From: Rubripirellula amarantea
Lineage (GTDB): Bacteria > Planctomycetota > Planctomycetia > Pirellulales > Pirellulaceae
Direction of reading: 5' to 3'
DNA length: 64,000 nt
NCBI RefSeq assembly: GCF_007859865.1
Contig: NZ_SJPI01000002.1
Location: 1,136,721-1,200,720 of the forward strand
The position numbers were made by a program, and so were the translations under genes. This document shows positions 35,217 to 43,012 of this stretch, in pieces; position 1 is the first letter of the stretch; each line of letters opens with the position of its first letter. The notes beneath the pieces are model-generated. The model was given only the letters and a program-made list of their open reading frames with translations. It did not search any database and had not been told where the DNA came from.

Positions 35217-37484
35217 TTAACTTCGCTTTTTGCGTTGAAGATCCCTGAAACTGACTCGATCGCGTTTCGCAAGAGCGGCAACATCTGTCCCGAACAACAA
35301 CGCCCCCTGCATCGAAGCACCGACGGCACAACCAACCAAACAATCGAGCCAGTGGTTGTCGGGTTGTTCGGGGCGGGCTTTCCATTCGTCGACCGTTCGG
35401 CCGCGGCCTTCGGTTTTGACGAAGTATTCGGCGATGATTTGTTCAGCGAACATGCGGTGTTGTTCGGGGCGATCGCCGAAGATGGAAAGACATCCGTGGT
35501 CGCCCATCGCGACCGCGAGGCGTGCGTGCGTGAAGGACTTCCACCAGTTCGTGTCGTAGATGATGTGGCGGATCGCTCGCTTGCCGTTGATGGATGGAAT
35601 CCGCCAGTTCAGTCCCACGCGATCGCCGGGTCGGCGTTTGTATTCGCTGAATGGGTTTGACGAGGCACCGACGAAGCGACCGTGCGACGGTAGCAAGATC
35701 GACGCGTGCGGGCTTTGCCGGCAGAATTGGTAGACGACGTTGGTGGAGTGGCCCCAGTTCGCGTCGATCAAGCACCGGCCGATCTTCATGGCCGCGCCGT
35801 CGTCGCGTTGCCATTCGCGCCCGAGCAAGTCGGTGGTGAGCGAATCGAGGCCGGCGTAGATGCTGCCTTCGAGTCCCGTTCCATCGGTTGCGTTTGCCAA
35901 CGTGTGTCGTGCGTCGCGAAGCGTGAAGTGCGGGCGTTGTTGGTCGGGGTAGGTTCCGTAATCGACAACGTAGCCGGTGAAATCGTCTTCCCACGCGGCA
36001 ACGACGTAGAATAAAAGTTTGCCTTGCACGTCGATGAAGGCGGTGAGATGGTTGCCGGCGATGGGGACGGTTAGCCGCGGCATGTTGTTGATCTTGCCGG
36101 CGACCTGTTCCGGTGTGAGCTGGTCGGCGTCGACGGTCTCGGCAGGCAGCGGTTCGTTTTGGTACTCGGCGTAGAACGCAGCTTCGTCTTGGAGTTTGAG
36201 ATTCATCGCATGTTGGATCGCCGACAATTCGTCGTGGTTGCAGCGTTCTTTCCACGAGACCTCCGCGCCGGCGTCCATCGCTTCACGGTTTTGACGATAG
36301 AACTCGGTGCCGGCCGCTCCACCATCGCCGGCTCTTAATCCTTCGCTGCGAATCTCGGCGTATCGTTCCCACAGCGTTTTGTTGGTGGGGAACGAGTTGA
36401 CCATTCGCGTTCGCTCGCCGTTCCACTCGGGGTGTTTGTCGCGGTCAAGGATGTTGTCGGCCATGTCACCGGGGCGAATGACCGTGCAAGGCATGATGCC
36501 CGAGATCTTTTTGCCGGGGCCGGCGAGACCGAGCACCGCGCCGGCGAGGATGGCTTCGCGGTTCGCGCATTGCGAAAGCGAACGAGCAGACTCGTCGGTT
36601 TGCGGGTCGTCCAAAACCACCAAGGACGGCCGCACCGTCTTGCCATCCGGCCGTTTGAACTTCATGCCGCGGATGCGACCGGTGAGGCCGGCCACCTTGA
36701 TGATCGCTCCGCTCGCTTTGCTGCCGGCGATCGTTGGCAACACGACCTCTTTGGCCGTCCAACCGATTTGTGTTCGCTTGCCCTGGTAGAGCTGGCCGTT
36801 GGCGCGGTTCGCAATTCCATCCAACGCTTGGATTGGAAAGCAGACCTCGGGGTAGTCGGCCAATAGTAGATCATTGGCGTCGAGTTCCGTTTTGATCGAG
36901 TCGAGCATATCGCAAGCGTGACCTTCGTCGCTGCCAATCAGACAAACGAAGTCGCGGTAGCCGTTGAGCACCGCCCAAATGCACGCGACCTCGGCCAACG
37001 AACTTTTGCCGGATCCACGTGCCATGGCGAGTGAAAACAAACCGCCGCGAACGACCGCCTCTTCGATCTTGCGAATGACTTTGATGTGGTCCGGCGACCA
37101 CGAAAGATGAAACGTCAGCTTGAAATACGCCTCGCAGAAGAACTGAAAGCTGCTGGCGGCCTTCGTTTTTCTTTCGGCGTCCTCGACCACGGGCAGGTCG
37201 CCGATGTCACGGCCAGCCTGCGCGATCGCAGCGTTGCGTGATCGTGCCCGCTCTTTTGCGTCGGCATACGGGTCTTCGCTCGCCGGCGGTTTCGGTTTGT
37301 TTCGTTCTTCGAGTAGCCATTGGCTGAACCGGAGAAGATCGACGTGCTGACCGTCTCCGATGCGATTGCCGGCTCGCGTTCGATAGCGGTAGAGCTGCCG
37401 TTCGTTGATGACCTCACCGAGCGACGTGCTATTGAGCATCCGGCAGCACTCGCTCGGCTTCAAACGTCGGATGTCATTGGCCAC
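35217..37484 (-). CDS. Terminase large subunit with N-terminal HTH-like domain
   Basis: The 755-residue protein packages DNA into the prohead. Residues about 4-62 form a small HTH-like domain (RRLKPSECCRMLNSTSLGEV; QLYRYRTRAGNRIGDG), which may serve as the DNA-recognition part usually found in the small subunit. Then come a Walker A-like ARGSGKSS (about 155-162), Walker B (SLVVLDDPQTDE) and a nuclease domain with candidate acidic residues in TAFIDVQGKL, LIDANWGHS and NHWLDCLVG. The GTG at 37484 has AGGAG eight bases upstream and overlaps the upstream gene. It is the only intact copy: the duplicate 3' end lies 7 kb away. Confidence 0.9.
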   Translation of the reverse strand: MANDIRRLKPSECCRMLNSTSLGEVINERQLYRYRTRAGNRIGDGQHVDLLRFSQWLLEERNKPKPPASEDPYADAKERARSRNAAIAQAGRDIGDLPVVEDAERKTKAASSFQFFCEAYFKLTFHLSWSPDHIKVIRKIEEAVVRGGLFSLAMARGSGKSSLAEVACIWAVLNGYRDFVCLIGSDEGHACDMLDSIKTELDANDLLLADYPEVCFPIQALDGIANRANGQLYQGKRTQIGWTAKEVVLPTIAGSKASGAIIKVAGLTGRIRGMKFKRPDGKTVRPSLVVLDDPQTDESARSLSQCANREAILAGAVLGLAGPGKKISGIMPCTVIRPGDMADNILDRDKHPEWNGERTRMVNSFPTNKTLWERYAEIRSEGLRAGDGGAAGTEFYRQNREAMDAGAEVSWKERCNHDELSAIQHAMNLKLQDEAAFYAEYQNEPLPAETVDADQLTPEQVAGKINNMPRLTVPIAGNHLTAFIDVQGKLLFYVVAAWEDDFTGYVVDYGTYPDQQRPHFTLRDARHTLANATDGTGLEGSIYAGLDSLTTDLLGREWQRDDGAAMKIGRCLIDANWGHSTNVVYQFCRQSPHASILLPSHGRFVGASSNPFSEYKRRPGDRVGLNWRIPSINGKRAIRHIIYDTNWWKSFTHARLAVAMGDHGCLSIFGDRPEQHRMFAEQIIAEYFVKTEGRGRTVDEWKARPEQPDNHWLDCLVGCAVGASMQGALLFGTDVAALAKRDRVSFRDLQRKKRS

Positions 37485-37680
37485 GGTGCATCTCCTGCAA
37501 TTGCCATGCGGTGTAGTCGAGGACGCTGAGGGTTCCGTCGGCGTTGGTCGGTGCGCCGGCTTCGATATCGGCCTGGATGTGCTCGATCGAAACACGCCGT
37601 TGGGCCGCGCCGGAAAGAACCTGGGCGAGTTGTTCGACCGTCAATGCGTTGGGGCTGACGGACGGTTTCTTGTCTTCCAT
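37474..37680 (-). CDS. Small terminase-associated protein
   Basis: The 68-residue protein contains LTVEQLAQVLSGAAQRRVS and IQADIEAGAPTNADGTLSV, with a YTAWQLQEM ending. I recall the AGAPTNADG segment from planctomycete and other phages next to terminase. It overlaps the terminase GTG start, so the two are likely translated together. It is a candidate terminase small subunit or partner. Confidence 0.65.
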   Translation of the reverse strand: MEDKKPSVSPNALTVEQLAQVLSGAAQRRVSIEHIQADIEAGAPTNADGTLSVLDYTAWQLQEMHRGQ

Positions 37681-37929
37681 GACGGGCTCCATCGAAAGGA
37701 ATTGCGACACGGGCAACACGCCGGCGACTGTCGCAAGAATTGGCGTCGCCGGCATGGTTCGCCGCATGTTTCGCACGGCAAAACAGGGCCAAACGTGGCC
37801 GCGTGTGGGCGTGAAAAGAAAGCTGCGAATTACTGAAACATTGCTGCTTAGCTTCGCTTGAGGTGTCTCGAAACGCATGGCTCATGTGTGTCAACGAAAC
37901 GAATTCTTCACCCCTTCGGAGACACAAAC
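37681..37929. other. Divergent control region between terminase and small-gene block
   Basis: The gap holds the start of the minus-strand terminase operon and the leader of the first plus-strand gene. A perfect inverted repeat GCCGGCGAC/GTCGCCGGC (37720-37728 and 37745-37753) lies near its left end and is a candidate operator or terminator. Confidence 0.5.
37851..37929 (+). promoter_or_regulatory. Conserved leader, copy 1
   Basis: First of nine copies. It has CTTCGCTTGA, then CATGGCTCATGTGTGTCA starting 54 bases before the amidoligase ATG, then CGAAACG and a GGAG ribosome site. It matches the consensus closely. Confidence 0.8.
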
Positions 37930-38790
37930 ATGCACGCCAACGACATCGCCTTCGGCATCGAACTCGAAACCACCATGCCCGAAAACGACCCCACACCGAT
38001 CGGCGGCTACCACAACGGGTTGCCGGTTTCTTGGCTGCCGGCGGGTTGGAAAGCCGAACGCGATTCGAGCATCATGACGCTCGGGCGCGGCCGGAAGGGT
38101 TGCGAATTTGTATCTCCGGTCCTTCGGGGGTACGAAGGGTTGCAAAGCGTCATGACGGCGGTCGACGCCATCGCGGCCCGCGGCGGCCGGGTCAACTATT
38201 CGACCGGCATTCACGTAACGGTCAGCTTTGGCAACGACGCCGCGGCCCTTTCGCGACTCATTTCGCTGATCGGCAACCACGAACGGGCCATCTACGCTTC
38301 GACCGGCACACGACGCCGCGAACAAAACCGCTGGGCCAAACGGATCAAAGACTACGGCAACAAAGACGCCGCGAAACGCCAATGCGAATCGGACCGCTAC
38401 CACTTGCTCAACTTGACCCACCTTGCCCGCGGAAAACAACGCATTGAGATTCGGGCCTTCGCGGGCAGCCTCAACAAAGACAAAATCGCCGGCTACCTGC
38501 AACTCGTACTCGGCTTGGTAGAACTCGCTTTGAATAGCAAACGGTGCAGCGGCTGGGACTACGCCAAAAAGCCCGGCACCAAATCTTGCTGGGACCGACC
38601 GGGTGCCGGCGAAGGCGAAACGGAATTGAACCGGCTGTTCTACCGGCTCGGTTGGACGAAGGGTTGGTACAAGGGCGACCTTCGTAACAAACGGTTCGGC
38701 GAACTGACCGCCGGCGACCAAACCTGCGATTGGAAACCGGTCAAAAAGAAGCTTCTCGAAATGGCTCGCAAGTACGACCGGGCGGTTTAA
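37930..38790 (+). CDS. Amidoligase-like enzyme
   Basis: The 286-residue protein matches the amidoligase family (COOH-NH2 ligases with an ATP-grasp/glutamine-synthetase-like fold): IAFGIELETTM at the start, YSTGIHVTVSFG in the middle, the TRRREQNRWAKR active-site helix and IEIRAFAGSLN near residue 200. Such enzymes form amide bonds using ATP and occur in phages and predicted tagging or cell-wall-modifying systems. No glutamine amidotransferase partner is adjacent. The ATG lies after the conserved leader with its GGAG site. Earlier in-frame starts would lie inside that leader. Confidence 0.85.
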   Translation: MHANDIAFGIELETTMPENDPTPIGGYHNGLPVSWLPAGWKAERDSSIMTLGRGRKGCEFVSPVLRGYEGLQSVMTAVDAIAARGGRVNYSTGIHVTVSFGNDAAALSRLISLIGNHERAIYASTGTRRREQNRWAKRIKDYGNKDAAKRQCESDRYHLLNLTHLARGKQRIEIRAFAGSLNKDKIAGYLQLVLGLVELALNSKRCSGWDYAKKPGTKSCWDRPGAGEGETELNRLFYRLGWTKGWYKGDLRNKRFGELTAGDQTCDWKPVKKKLLEMARKYDRAV

Positions 38791-38814
38791 CCGCCGGCGG
38801 CTTGCCGCATCACC

Positions 38815-38850
38815 AACGCCGCGGTTTGCCACGCGGCGTTTCTTCGTTTT
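38815..38850 (+). terminator. Rho-independent terminator after amidoligase gene
   Basis: AACGCCGCG pairs with CGCGGCGTT across an eight-base loop and is followed by a T-rich tail (TCTTCGTTTT), 24 bases after the amidoligase stop. This isolates the gene as its own transcription unit. Confidence 0.75.
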
Positions 38851-38996
38851 GTCGGCCGACGGCGGGCAACGTGTCGGCCAAACGGCATAGGTAATAGGTA
38901 GGGGCCGACTGTTTCGGCCGGCCCGACACGCGGCGTTTGTCGGCCACGTGGGCGACATCAAAAAACATGGAAAAACCCTGCAAATTACTGCCGGGA

Positions 38997-39078
38997 TCGG
39001 CTTGCTGCGTCTCGAAACGCATGGCTCATGTGTGTCATCGCAAGACGGTTTTTCATTCACCCAAACGGAGAGACAAAC
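38997..39078 (+). promoter_or_regulatory. Conserved leader, copy 2
   Basis: Second copy: CGGCTTGCTGCGTCTCG, then the unchanged CATGGCTCATGTGTGTCA block starting 59 bases before the ATG, then a GGAG site. The CTTGA step is altered to CTTGC. Confidence 0.8.
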
Positions 39079-39339
39079 ATGACGGTTTCGCAATTGATTG
39101 AACTTCTCGAAGACTACCGCGAACAACACGGCGACGACTGCGAAGTGCGGTTGATGACGCAGCAAAACTGGCCCTTTGAAAACCGCATCGCCGGTTTGAC
39201 CAGCGGCGCGGAGATGAACGAAGGCGACGAAGACTTCGACGACCAAGACGTTGCCGATGACGCGATGGTCTACATCGTCGAAGGCGGACAGATCTGCTAC
39301 GGCAGCAAACGGGCTTGGGAAACTTGCCGCGATTGCTAG
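39079..39339 (+). CDS. Small conserved phage protein (block gene B)
   Basis: The 86-residue protein starts MTVSQLIELLEDYREQHGDD, then CEVRLMTQQNWPFENRIAGL. The 'L..LL....D..V....Q..WPfe' pattern resembles small phage proteins of unknown function. Its C-terminus is acidic and Cys-containing. It has its own leader copy. Confidence 0.7.
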   Translation: MTVSQLIELLEDYREQHGDDCEVRLMTQQNWPFENRIAGLTSGAEMNEGDEDFDDQDVADDAMVYIVEGGQICYGSKRAWETCRDC

Positions 39340-39356
39340 CCGCGGCCCGCGAAAAG

Positions 39357-39391
39357 AAGTTCGGAAAACATCTCGAATGTTTTCCGAACTT
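39357..39391 (+). repeat. Perfect 15-bp inverted repeat upstream of leader copy 3
   Basis: AAGTTCGGAAAACAT is followed, after CTCGA, by its exact reverse complement. It lies just after gene B and directly abuts leader copy 3. It could end the gene B transcript or be part of the leader control. Confidence 0.8.
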
Positions 39392-39472
39392 CGCTTGCTG
39401 TCACCGGCGACGCATGGCTCCTGTGTGTCACCGAAACGCATTTCATTTCCCTTCCGTAACGGAGACCCGAAC
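39388..39472 (+). promoter_or_regulatory. Conserved leader, copy 3
   Basis: Third copy: ACTTCGCTTGCTG, then CATGGCTCCTGTGTGTCA starting 60 bases before the ATG, then a GGAG site. One base differs in the core (CTC-C-TGTG). Confidence 0.8.
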
Positions 39473-39694
39473 ATGGCCAACGCAACCAACCGCCAACGCA
39501 TCAAAGCCGAATACACCGCCGCCCACGTCCGAGCGCTAACGCTTCTCGAAGACTTGCACCAACGCATCGAGGACACGCCGGCACCGACCGACGACGGGCC
39601 GGCGATCGGATGGGACGACGTTGGATCGCTGAAGCATCTTTGCGAACAACTTCAAGAATTGAAAAATCATTTCTCGCCGGCGGACGCCAACTAA
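39473..39694 (+). CDS. Small protein of unknown function (block gene C)
   Basis: The 73-residue protein (ALTLLEDLHQRIEDTPAPTD; GSLKHLCEQLQELKNHF) is mostly two helices around a Pro/Asp-rich turn. It resembles block gene F in length and helical layout, suggesting diverged duplicates. Own leader and a following terminator. Confidence 0.6.
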   Translation: MANATNRQRIKAEYTAAHVRALTLLEDLHQRIEDTPAPTDDGPAIGWDDVGSLKHLCEQLQELKNHFSPADAN

Positions 39695-39697
39695 CCA

Positions 39698-39753
39698 AGA
39701 CCACCGCGCCGGCGGCTGTCGCGAACGGAATCGCGGCGGGCGTCGGTCTTTTT
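39698..39753 (+). terminator. Terminator after block gene C
   Basis: A long imperfect hairpin (GACCACCGCGCCGGC with the downstream GCGGCGGGCGTCGGTC) ends in TTTTT right after the gene C stop, shortly before leader copy 4. Confidence 0.6.
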
Positions 39754-39777
39754 GAAAACATGTGAAATCATTCTCGA

Positions 39778-39863
39778 ACTTCGCTTGATGTGTTCCGCAC
39801 GACATGGCTCCATGTGCGTCGTCGAAACAACTTTTCAAAACCACCTCGAACGGAGACGCCACC
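39778..39863 (+). promoter_or_regulatory. Conserved leader, copy 4
   Basis: Fourth copy: ACTTCGCTTGATG, then CATGGCTCCATGTGCGTC starting 61 bases before the ATG, then a GGAG site. It carries the extended palindrome CATGG-CT-CCATG. Confidence 0.75.
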
Positions 39864-40163
39864 ATGGCAACCACCAACGAAACCCAAACGCCCGAAACCA
39901 CCATCCGCGCCGAGTTGGCGAAACTCGAATGGATGATTCCCGACGCCAAACGCGACCTCGCCAAAGCCGCCGAACGATTGGCCGCCCGCGGGATCGCGGC
40001 GGTCAAGGAATGCCACGCGATGATTGCCGAAGAACCATGCTCGATGGGTTGGACCGAGTTCGCCGAACAAGACGCCCGCCACGCCAACGAAGCGAAAGCA
40101 AAACTCACCGCGCTGTTTGAACGCCGCCAATTGCTGCAGTACTTGATCGACGAAAACGACTGA
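39864..40163 (+). CDS. Small helical protein (block gene D)
   Basis: The 99-residue protein (TTIRAELAKLEWMIPDAKRD; LAKAAERLAARGIAAVKECH; KLTALFERRQLLQYLIDEND) looks like a long helical hairpin with a Trp/Cys turn. No family recognised. It has its own leader and terminator. Confidence 0.65.
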   Translation: MATTNETQTPETTIRAELAKLEWMIPDAKRDLAKAAERLAARGIAAVKECHAMIAEEPCSMGWTEFAEQDARHANEAKAKLTALFERRQLLQYLIDEND

Positions 40164-40189
40164 CCGCCGGCGAGTTCGCCGCACCGCCA

Positions 40190-40230
40190 CACGCCGCGAC
40201 GTTCGCCCAACGCCGCGGCGTTTTCTTGTT
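40190..40230 (+). terminator. Terminator after block gene D
   Basis: ACGCCGCGACGTT pairs with AACGCCGCGGCGT over a five-base loop, then TTTTC. It lies about 27 bases after the gene D stop. Confidence 0.7.
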
Positions 40231-40333
40231 CGGGCATGGTTCGCCGGCGAGTTGAAACGACGCCACACGCCGCGTTTGTCGGCCACGTTGGCGACATCAA
40301 GAAACATTCAAAAACCCTGCGAATTGCTGCCGA

Positions 40334-40417
40334 ACTTCGCTTGAGCTGTTTGGAAACCCATGGCTCATGTGTGTCACCGAAACGGTTTTTCATTTCTTTC
40401 CACACGGAGACACACCC
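40334..40417 (+). promoter_or_regulatory. Conserved leader, copy 5
   Basis: Fifth copy: ACTTCGCTTGAGCTG, then CATGGCTCATGTGTGTCA starting 59 bases before the ATG, CCGAAACGG and a GGAG site. It is among the best matches to the consensus. Confidence 0.8.
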
Positions 40418-40696
40418 ATGCGAACCGCAACCCAAATCAACGGCCGCCGCCCTCGCCCCAACCGCCTCGAAGTTTTGCAAAAGCGCTACGCGGCGCGGCA
40501 ACAGCAAACAGCCAACTGCTGCTTGAAAGCCGCAACGCTTGACATGCTTTCGGAGCTGACCAAGTACGTCAACGACTTTGAACCCGAAGGCATCTACGCC
40601 CCCGAGGATGTCCAACGTGTCTATCCGGCTCTGCAACGTTTCTACAACGGGCTGATGGAATTGAACGCGGCATTTCGCGACGACATTGAGCGATAG
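40418..40696 (+). CDS. Small protein of unknown function (block gene E)
   Basis: The 92-residue protein (ATLDMLSELTKYVNDFEPEG; VYPALQRFYNGLMELNAAFR) is basic at the N-terminus and helical thereafter. No family recognised. It is bounded by its own leader and a large hairpin. Confidence 0.65.
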   Translation: MRTATQINGRRPRPNRLEVLQKRYAARQQQTANCCLKAATLDMLSELTKYVNDFEPEGIYAPEDVQRVYPALQRFYNGLMELNAAFRDDIER

Positions 40697-40710
40697 CCGG
40701 CAGCGGCGAA

Positions 40711-40765
40711 CGCCGGCGGTCGCGGTCATTTGAAAAACTTTTTGAATGATTGCCGACCGCCGGCA
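40711..40765 (+). terminator. Large hairpin after block gene E
   Basis: GCCGGCGGTCG pairs exactly with CGACCGCCGGC, with an inner TCATT/AATGA stem round AAAAACTTTTTG. It sits between the gene E stop and leader copy 6 and may be a terminator or control hairpin. Confidence 0.6.
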
Positions 40766-40766
40766 G

Positions 40767-40851
40767 ATTCCGCTTGATGCGTTCGCAAACGCATGGCTCA
40801 TGTGTGTCACCGCAACGGTTCTTTCCAACCCTTCCAAACGGAGACACACCC
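40767..40851 (+). promoter_or_regulatory. Conserved leader, copy 6
   Basis: Sixth copy: ATTCCGCTTGATG, then CATGGCTCATGTGTGTCA starting 60 bases before the ATG, CCGCAACGG and GGAG. Confidence 0.8.
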
Positions 40852-41073
40852 ATGGCAACCGCCACCCAAAGCCGCCCTTCGACCGCCGACGTTCTTTACG
40901 CCCAAACCTCGGCATTGCTTTTGATCGAACAATTACGCGACGCGGTCGCCAACATGCCGCTGGCCGACGCGGTTTCGCGACGCGGGCTGGCCGAAACATT
41001 CGGTGAACTGGACGACCTGCACGACGAAGTCGACGGGTTGCTGGCGAAGTTCCAAAAGAATTTCAAAGACTGA
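40852..41073 (+). CDS. Small protein of unknown function (block gene F)
   Basis: The 73-residue helical protein (ALLLIEQLRDAVANMPLADA; AETFGELDDLHDEVDGLLAK) is similar in length and layout to block gene C. No family recognised. Own leader. Confidence 0.65.
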   Translation: MATATQSRPSTADVLYAQTSALLLIEQLRDAVANMPLADAVSRRGLAETFGELDDLHDEVDGLLAKFQKNFKD

Positions 41074-41142
41074 ACTCGCCCGTGTGTCGCGAGTTATCGC
41101 AGCATTTCAGAAACATTGAAAAAGGCTGCGAAAAGCTGCCCG

Positions 41143-41235
41143 AACTCGCTTGAGATGTTTTCAAAACCATGGCTCATGTGTGTTAACGCCGAACGGCAAA
41201 ACCCTTTTTCAAACCCCTTTCTGAGAGACCAAACC
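41143..41235 (+). promoter_or_regulatory. Conserved leader, copy 7
   Basis: Seventh copy: ACTCGCTTGAGATG, then CATGGCTCATGTGTGTTA starting 68 bases before the ATG, the longest spacing of the set. The ribosome site is GAGAG. Confidence 0.75.
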
Positions 41236-41490
41236 ATGGCTTTGAACGAAACCCAAAAGACCGCGATCGCCAACCTTCGCACCGAGATGCAAAAGCTGGA
41301 CCCGGACGCATACCAACGTATCCGCGAAGACTTCTACCGAATCGCGGACAACCTCAAACCGCTCGCCGACGCCCTTGAAATGGCCGACGCCGACCTGGGG
41401 GCGAAGGCCGGCCCGCTTTTGGACGAACACTACATCTTCGCCCAAATGTACGACCTGCTTCGCCAAAGCAACCTCGGCGGGGTGGTTTAA
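41236..41490 (+). CDS. Small protein of unknown function (block gene G)
   Basis: The 84-residue helical protein (AIANLRTEMQKLDPDAYQRI; LKPLADALEMADADLGAKAG) shows no family motif. It has its own leader copy. Confidence 0.65.
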   Translation: MALNETQKTAIANLRTEMQKLDPDAYQRIREDFYRIADNLKPLADALEMADADLGAKAGPLLDEHYIFAQMYDLLRQSNLGGVV

Positions 41491-41650
41491 ACCGCCAGCC
41501 GCACGGACGCGGCACCGGCGGTCACGGCCCGCCGGTGTCGCCCGCTTGCCGGCATGTTCGGCAAATCATGCCGGCGAACAACTGCCGGCCACACGCGGCA
41601 ACGTCGCCGGCGAAACAAAACATCGAAAAACATTCCAAGAAGCTGCCGGT

Positions 41651-41740
41651 CTTCGCTTGAGCTGTTTGAAAAACCATGGCTCATGTGTGTCACCGCAACG
41701 CCGCGGGAAATAACCCACCCACGCACCGGAGAACGAAACC
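41651..41740 (+). promoter_or_regulatory. Conserved leader, copy 8
   Basis: Eighth copy: CTTCGCTTGAGCTG, then CATGGCTCATGTGTGTCA starting 66 bases before the ATG. The ribosome site is CGGAGAACG. Confidence 0.8.
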
Positions 41741-42007
41741 ATGGACTTTTCTTTTGAAGTTGAAAGCTACGCCGGCACCGTCTGGGTCAACGGACGCGAC
41801 GAGGGCTACTTCGTCACCTTCCACGGCCGCGAATGGGAACTGATCACCGAAGAGAAATACGCCGAACACGGTGACCCGAACCGGCACGTCACGTACGACT
41901 CCATCGGTATCAAACGGTCGGATTGCAGCGAAGCGTTTGACCGCTGGTACGACATGTTTCGCCGGCCGGTCCGCCGACGGGTGCCCCCGATCATGCGTTG
42001 GGTTTGA
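41741..42007 (+). CDS. Small protein of unknown function (block gene H)
   Basis: The 88-residue protein (FSFEVESYAGTVWVNGRDEG; YFVTFHGREWELITEEKYAE) is a mixed strand/helix protein, aromatic-rich with a basic end. No family recognised. Block genes I and J follow without a full leader copy. Confidence 0.65.
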   Translation: MDFSFEVESYAGTVWVNGRDEGYFVTFHGREWELITEEKYAEHGDPNRHVTYDSIGIKRSDCSEAFDRWYDMFRRPVRRRVPPIMRWV

Positions 42008-42123
42008 AAAGCCGAAACGCCGGCCCCTTTCTTCAGAAACCTCGGGCCGGCGTCGCGGCGGGTTGGTGCCCGCCGCCTGACGATGGCAGCCAACCACGAA
42101 TTATTCCAAACGGAGAGACGAAG

Positions 42124-42606
42124 ATGAAAAAGGCAGACGTAAAAATCGGCGGCGAGTACTTCGCGAAGGTTACCAACAAAAAAGTCACGGTACGGATCGA
42201 CGCGGAGAATTCCTCCGGCGGCTGGGACGCGACCAATTTGGCGACCAACAAAAAGGTCCGCATCAAAACCGCCGCCCGGCTTCAAGGGCCGGCCCGCGCG
42301 GTGACGACGCCGGCGGTCGGTGAAACGAAACGGGTGTTGAAGAAGAAAGCAAAAACCGAAACGCCCACCGGCGGCGAGAAAAAGCTTTCGTGCGTTAGAG
42401 CGGCTTTGCAGGTTTTGGAGACCGCCGGCGAACCGATGAACTCGCAAGAAATGATCACCGCCATGGTTGAACAAAACCTTTGGGAAAGCCCCGGCGGAAA
42501 GACGCCCCACGCGACGCTGTACTCGGCCATTTTGCGAGACCTCAAACGCGGCGACGAAAGCCGGTTTGTCAAAACCGAACGCGGCCGGTTCACGGTGCGA
42601 GCGTAG
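42124..42606 (+). CDS. HARE-HTH domain protein (block gene I)
   Basis: The 160-residue protein has an N-terminal strand-rich part (VKIGGEYFAKVTNKKVTVRI), a basic linker and a C-terminal winged-helix HARE-HTH domain (CVRAALQVLETAGEPMNSQE; LYSAILRDLKRGDESRFVKT; RGRFTVRA). HARE-HTH domains occur in RNA polymerase delta, restriction and modification proteins, and predicted modified-DNA sensors. A direct GGAG site precedes the ATG, but the CATGGCTCATG core is lost here. It may read DNA state or regulate the block. Confidence 0.8.
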   Translation: MKKADVKIGGEYFAKVTNKKVTVRIDAENSSGGWDATNLATNKKVRIKTAARLQGPARAVTTPAVGETKRVLKKKAKTETPTGGEKKLSCVRAALQVLETAGEPMNSQEMITAMVEQNLWESPGGKTPHATLYSAILRDLKRGDESRFVKTERGRFTVRA

Positions 42607-42618
42607 GAGGCCAGCAAA

Positions 42619-42849
42619 ATGTTCATTTGCGACGTCCGACAAATTGACGACCTCGACGAAGGGGAAACGGCCACGCCGGAACCCGACATGGGATACGAAC
42701 TGCGAACCATCGACGGTTCGCGATTTGAAACCGGCACGGTTGCCTCGATCGTTCGCCGCGGCGACGCCATCTTCGCGCGAACGACCGCCGGCGAAGAGTT
42801 CGCGGTAACCGGATCGGCCAGCCACGTGCTGGTTCCACTTTCTTTCTAG
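42619..42849 (+). CDS. Small protein of unknown function (block gene J)
   Basis: The 76-residue protein (MGYELRTIDGSRFETGTVAS; DAIFARTTAGEEFAVTGSAS) is beta-rich and acidic. It starts 12 bases after gene I, so I and J form one transcript. A terminator follows. Confidence 0.6.
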   Translation: MFICDVRQIDDLDEGETATPEPDMGYELRTIDGSRFETGTVASIVRRGDAIFARTTAGEEFAVTGSASHVLVPLSF

Positions 42850-42871
42850 CCGGCGAACGCTTCGCCACACT

Positions 42872-42903
42872 CGCCCGACTTTGACCACGGTCGGGCGTTT
42901 TCT
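42872..42903 (+). terminator. Terminator after block gene J
   Basis: CGCCCGAC and GTCGGGCG pair over a ten-base loop and end in TTTTCTC. It ends the H-I-J segment before leader copy 9. Confidence 0.75.
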
Positions 42904-43012
42904 CGTTGGTGCGGTAACCAACCGCCGCACCGGAGCGATGCGACACGGGGCGTTTGTCGCGGCCGTTTGCCGCCGGCGAAAAACATTCGAGAACTTTTGG
43001 AATGTTTGCCGG

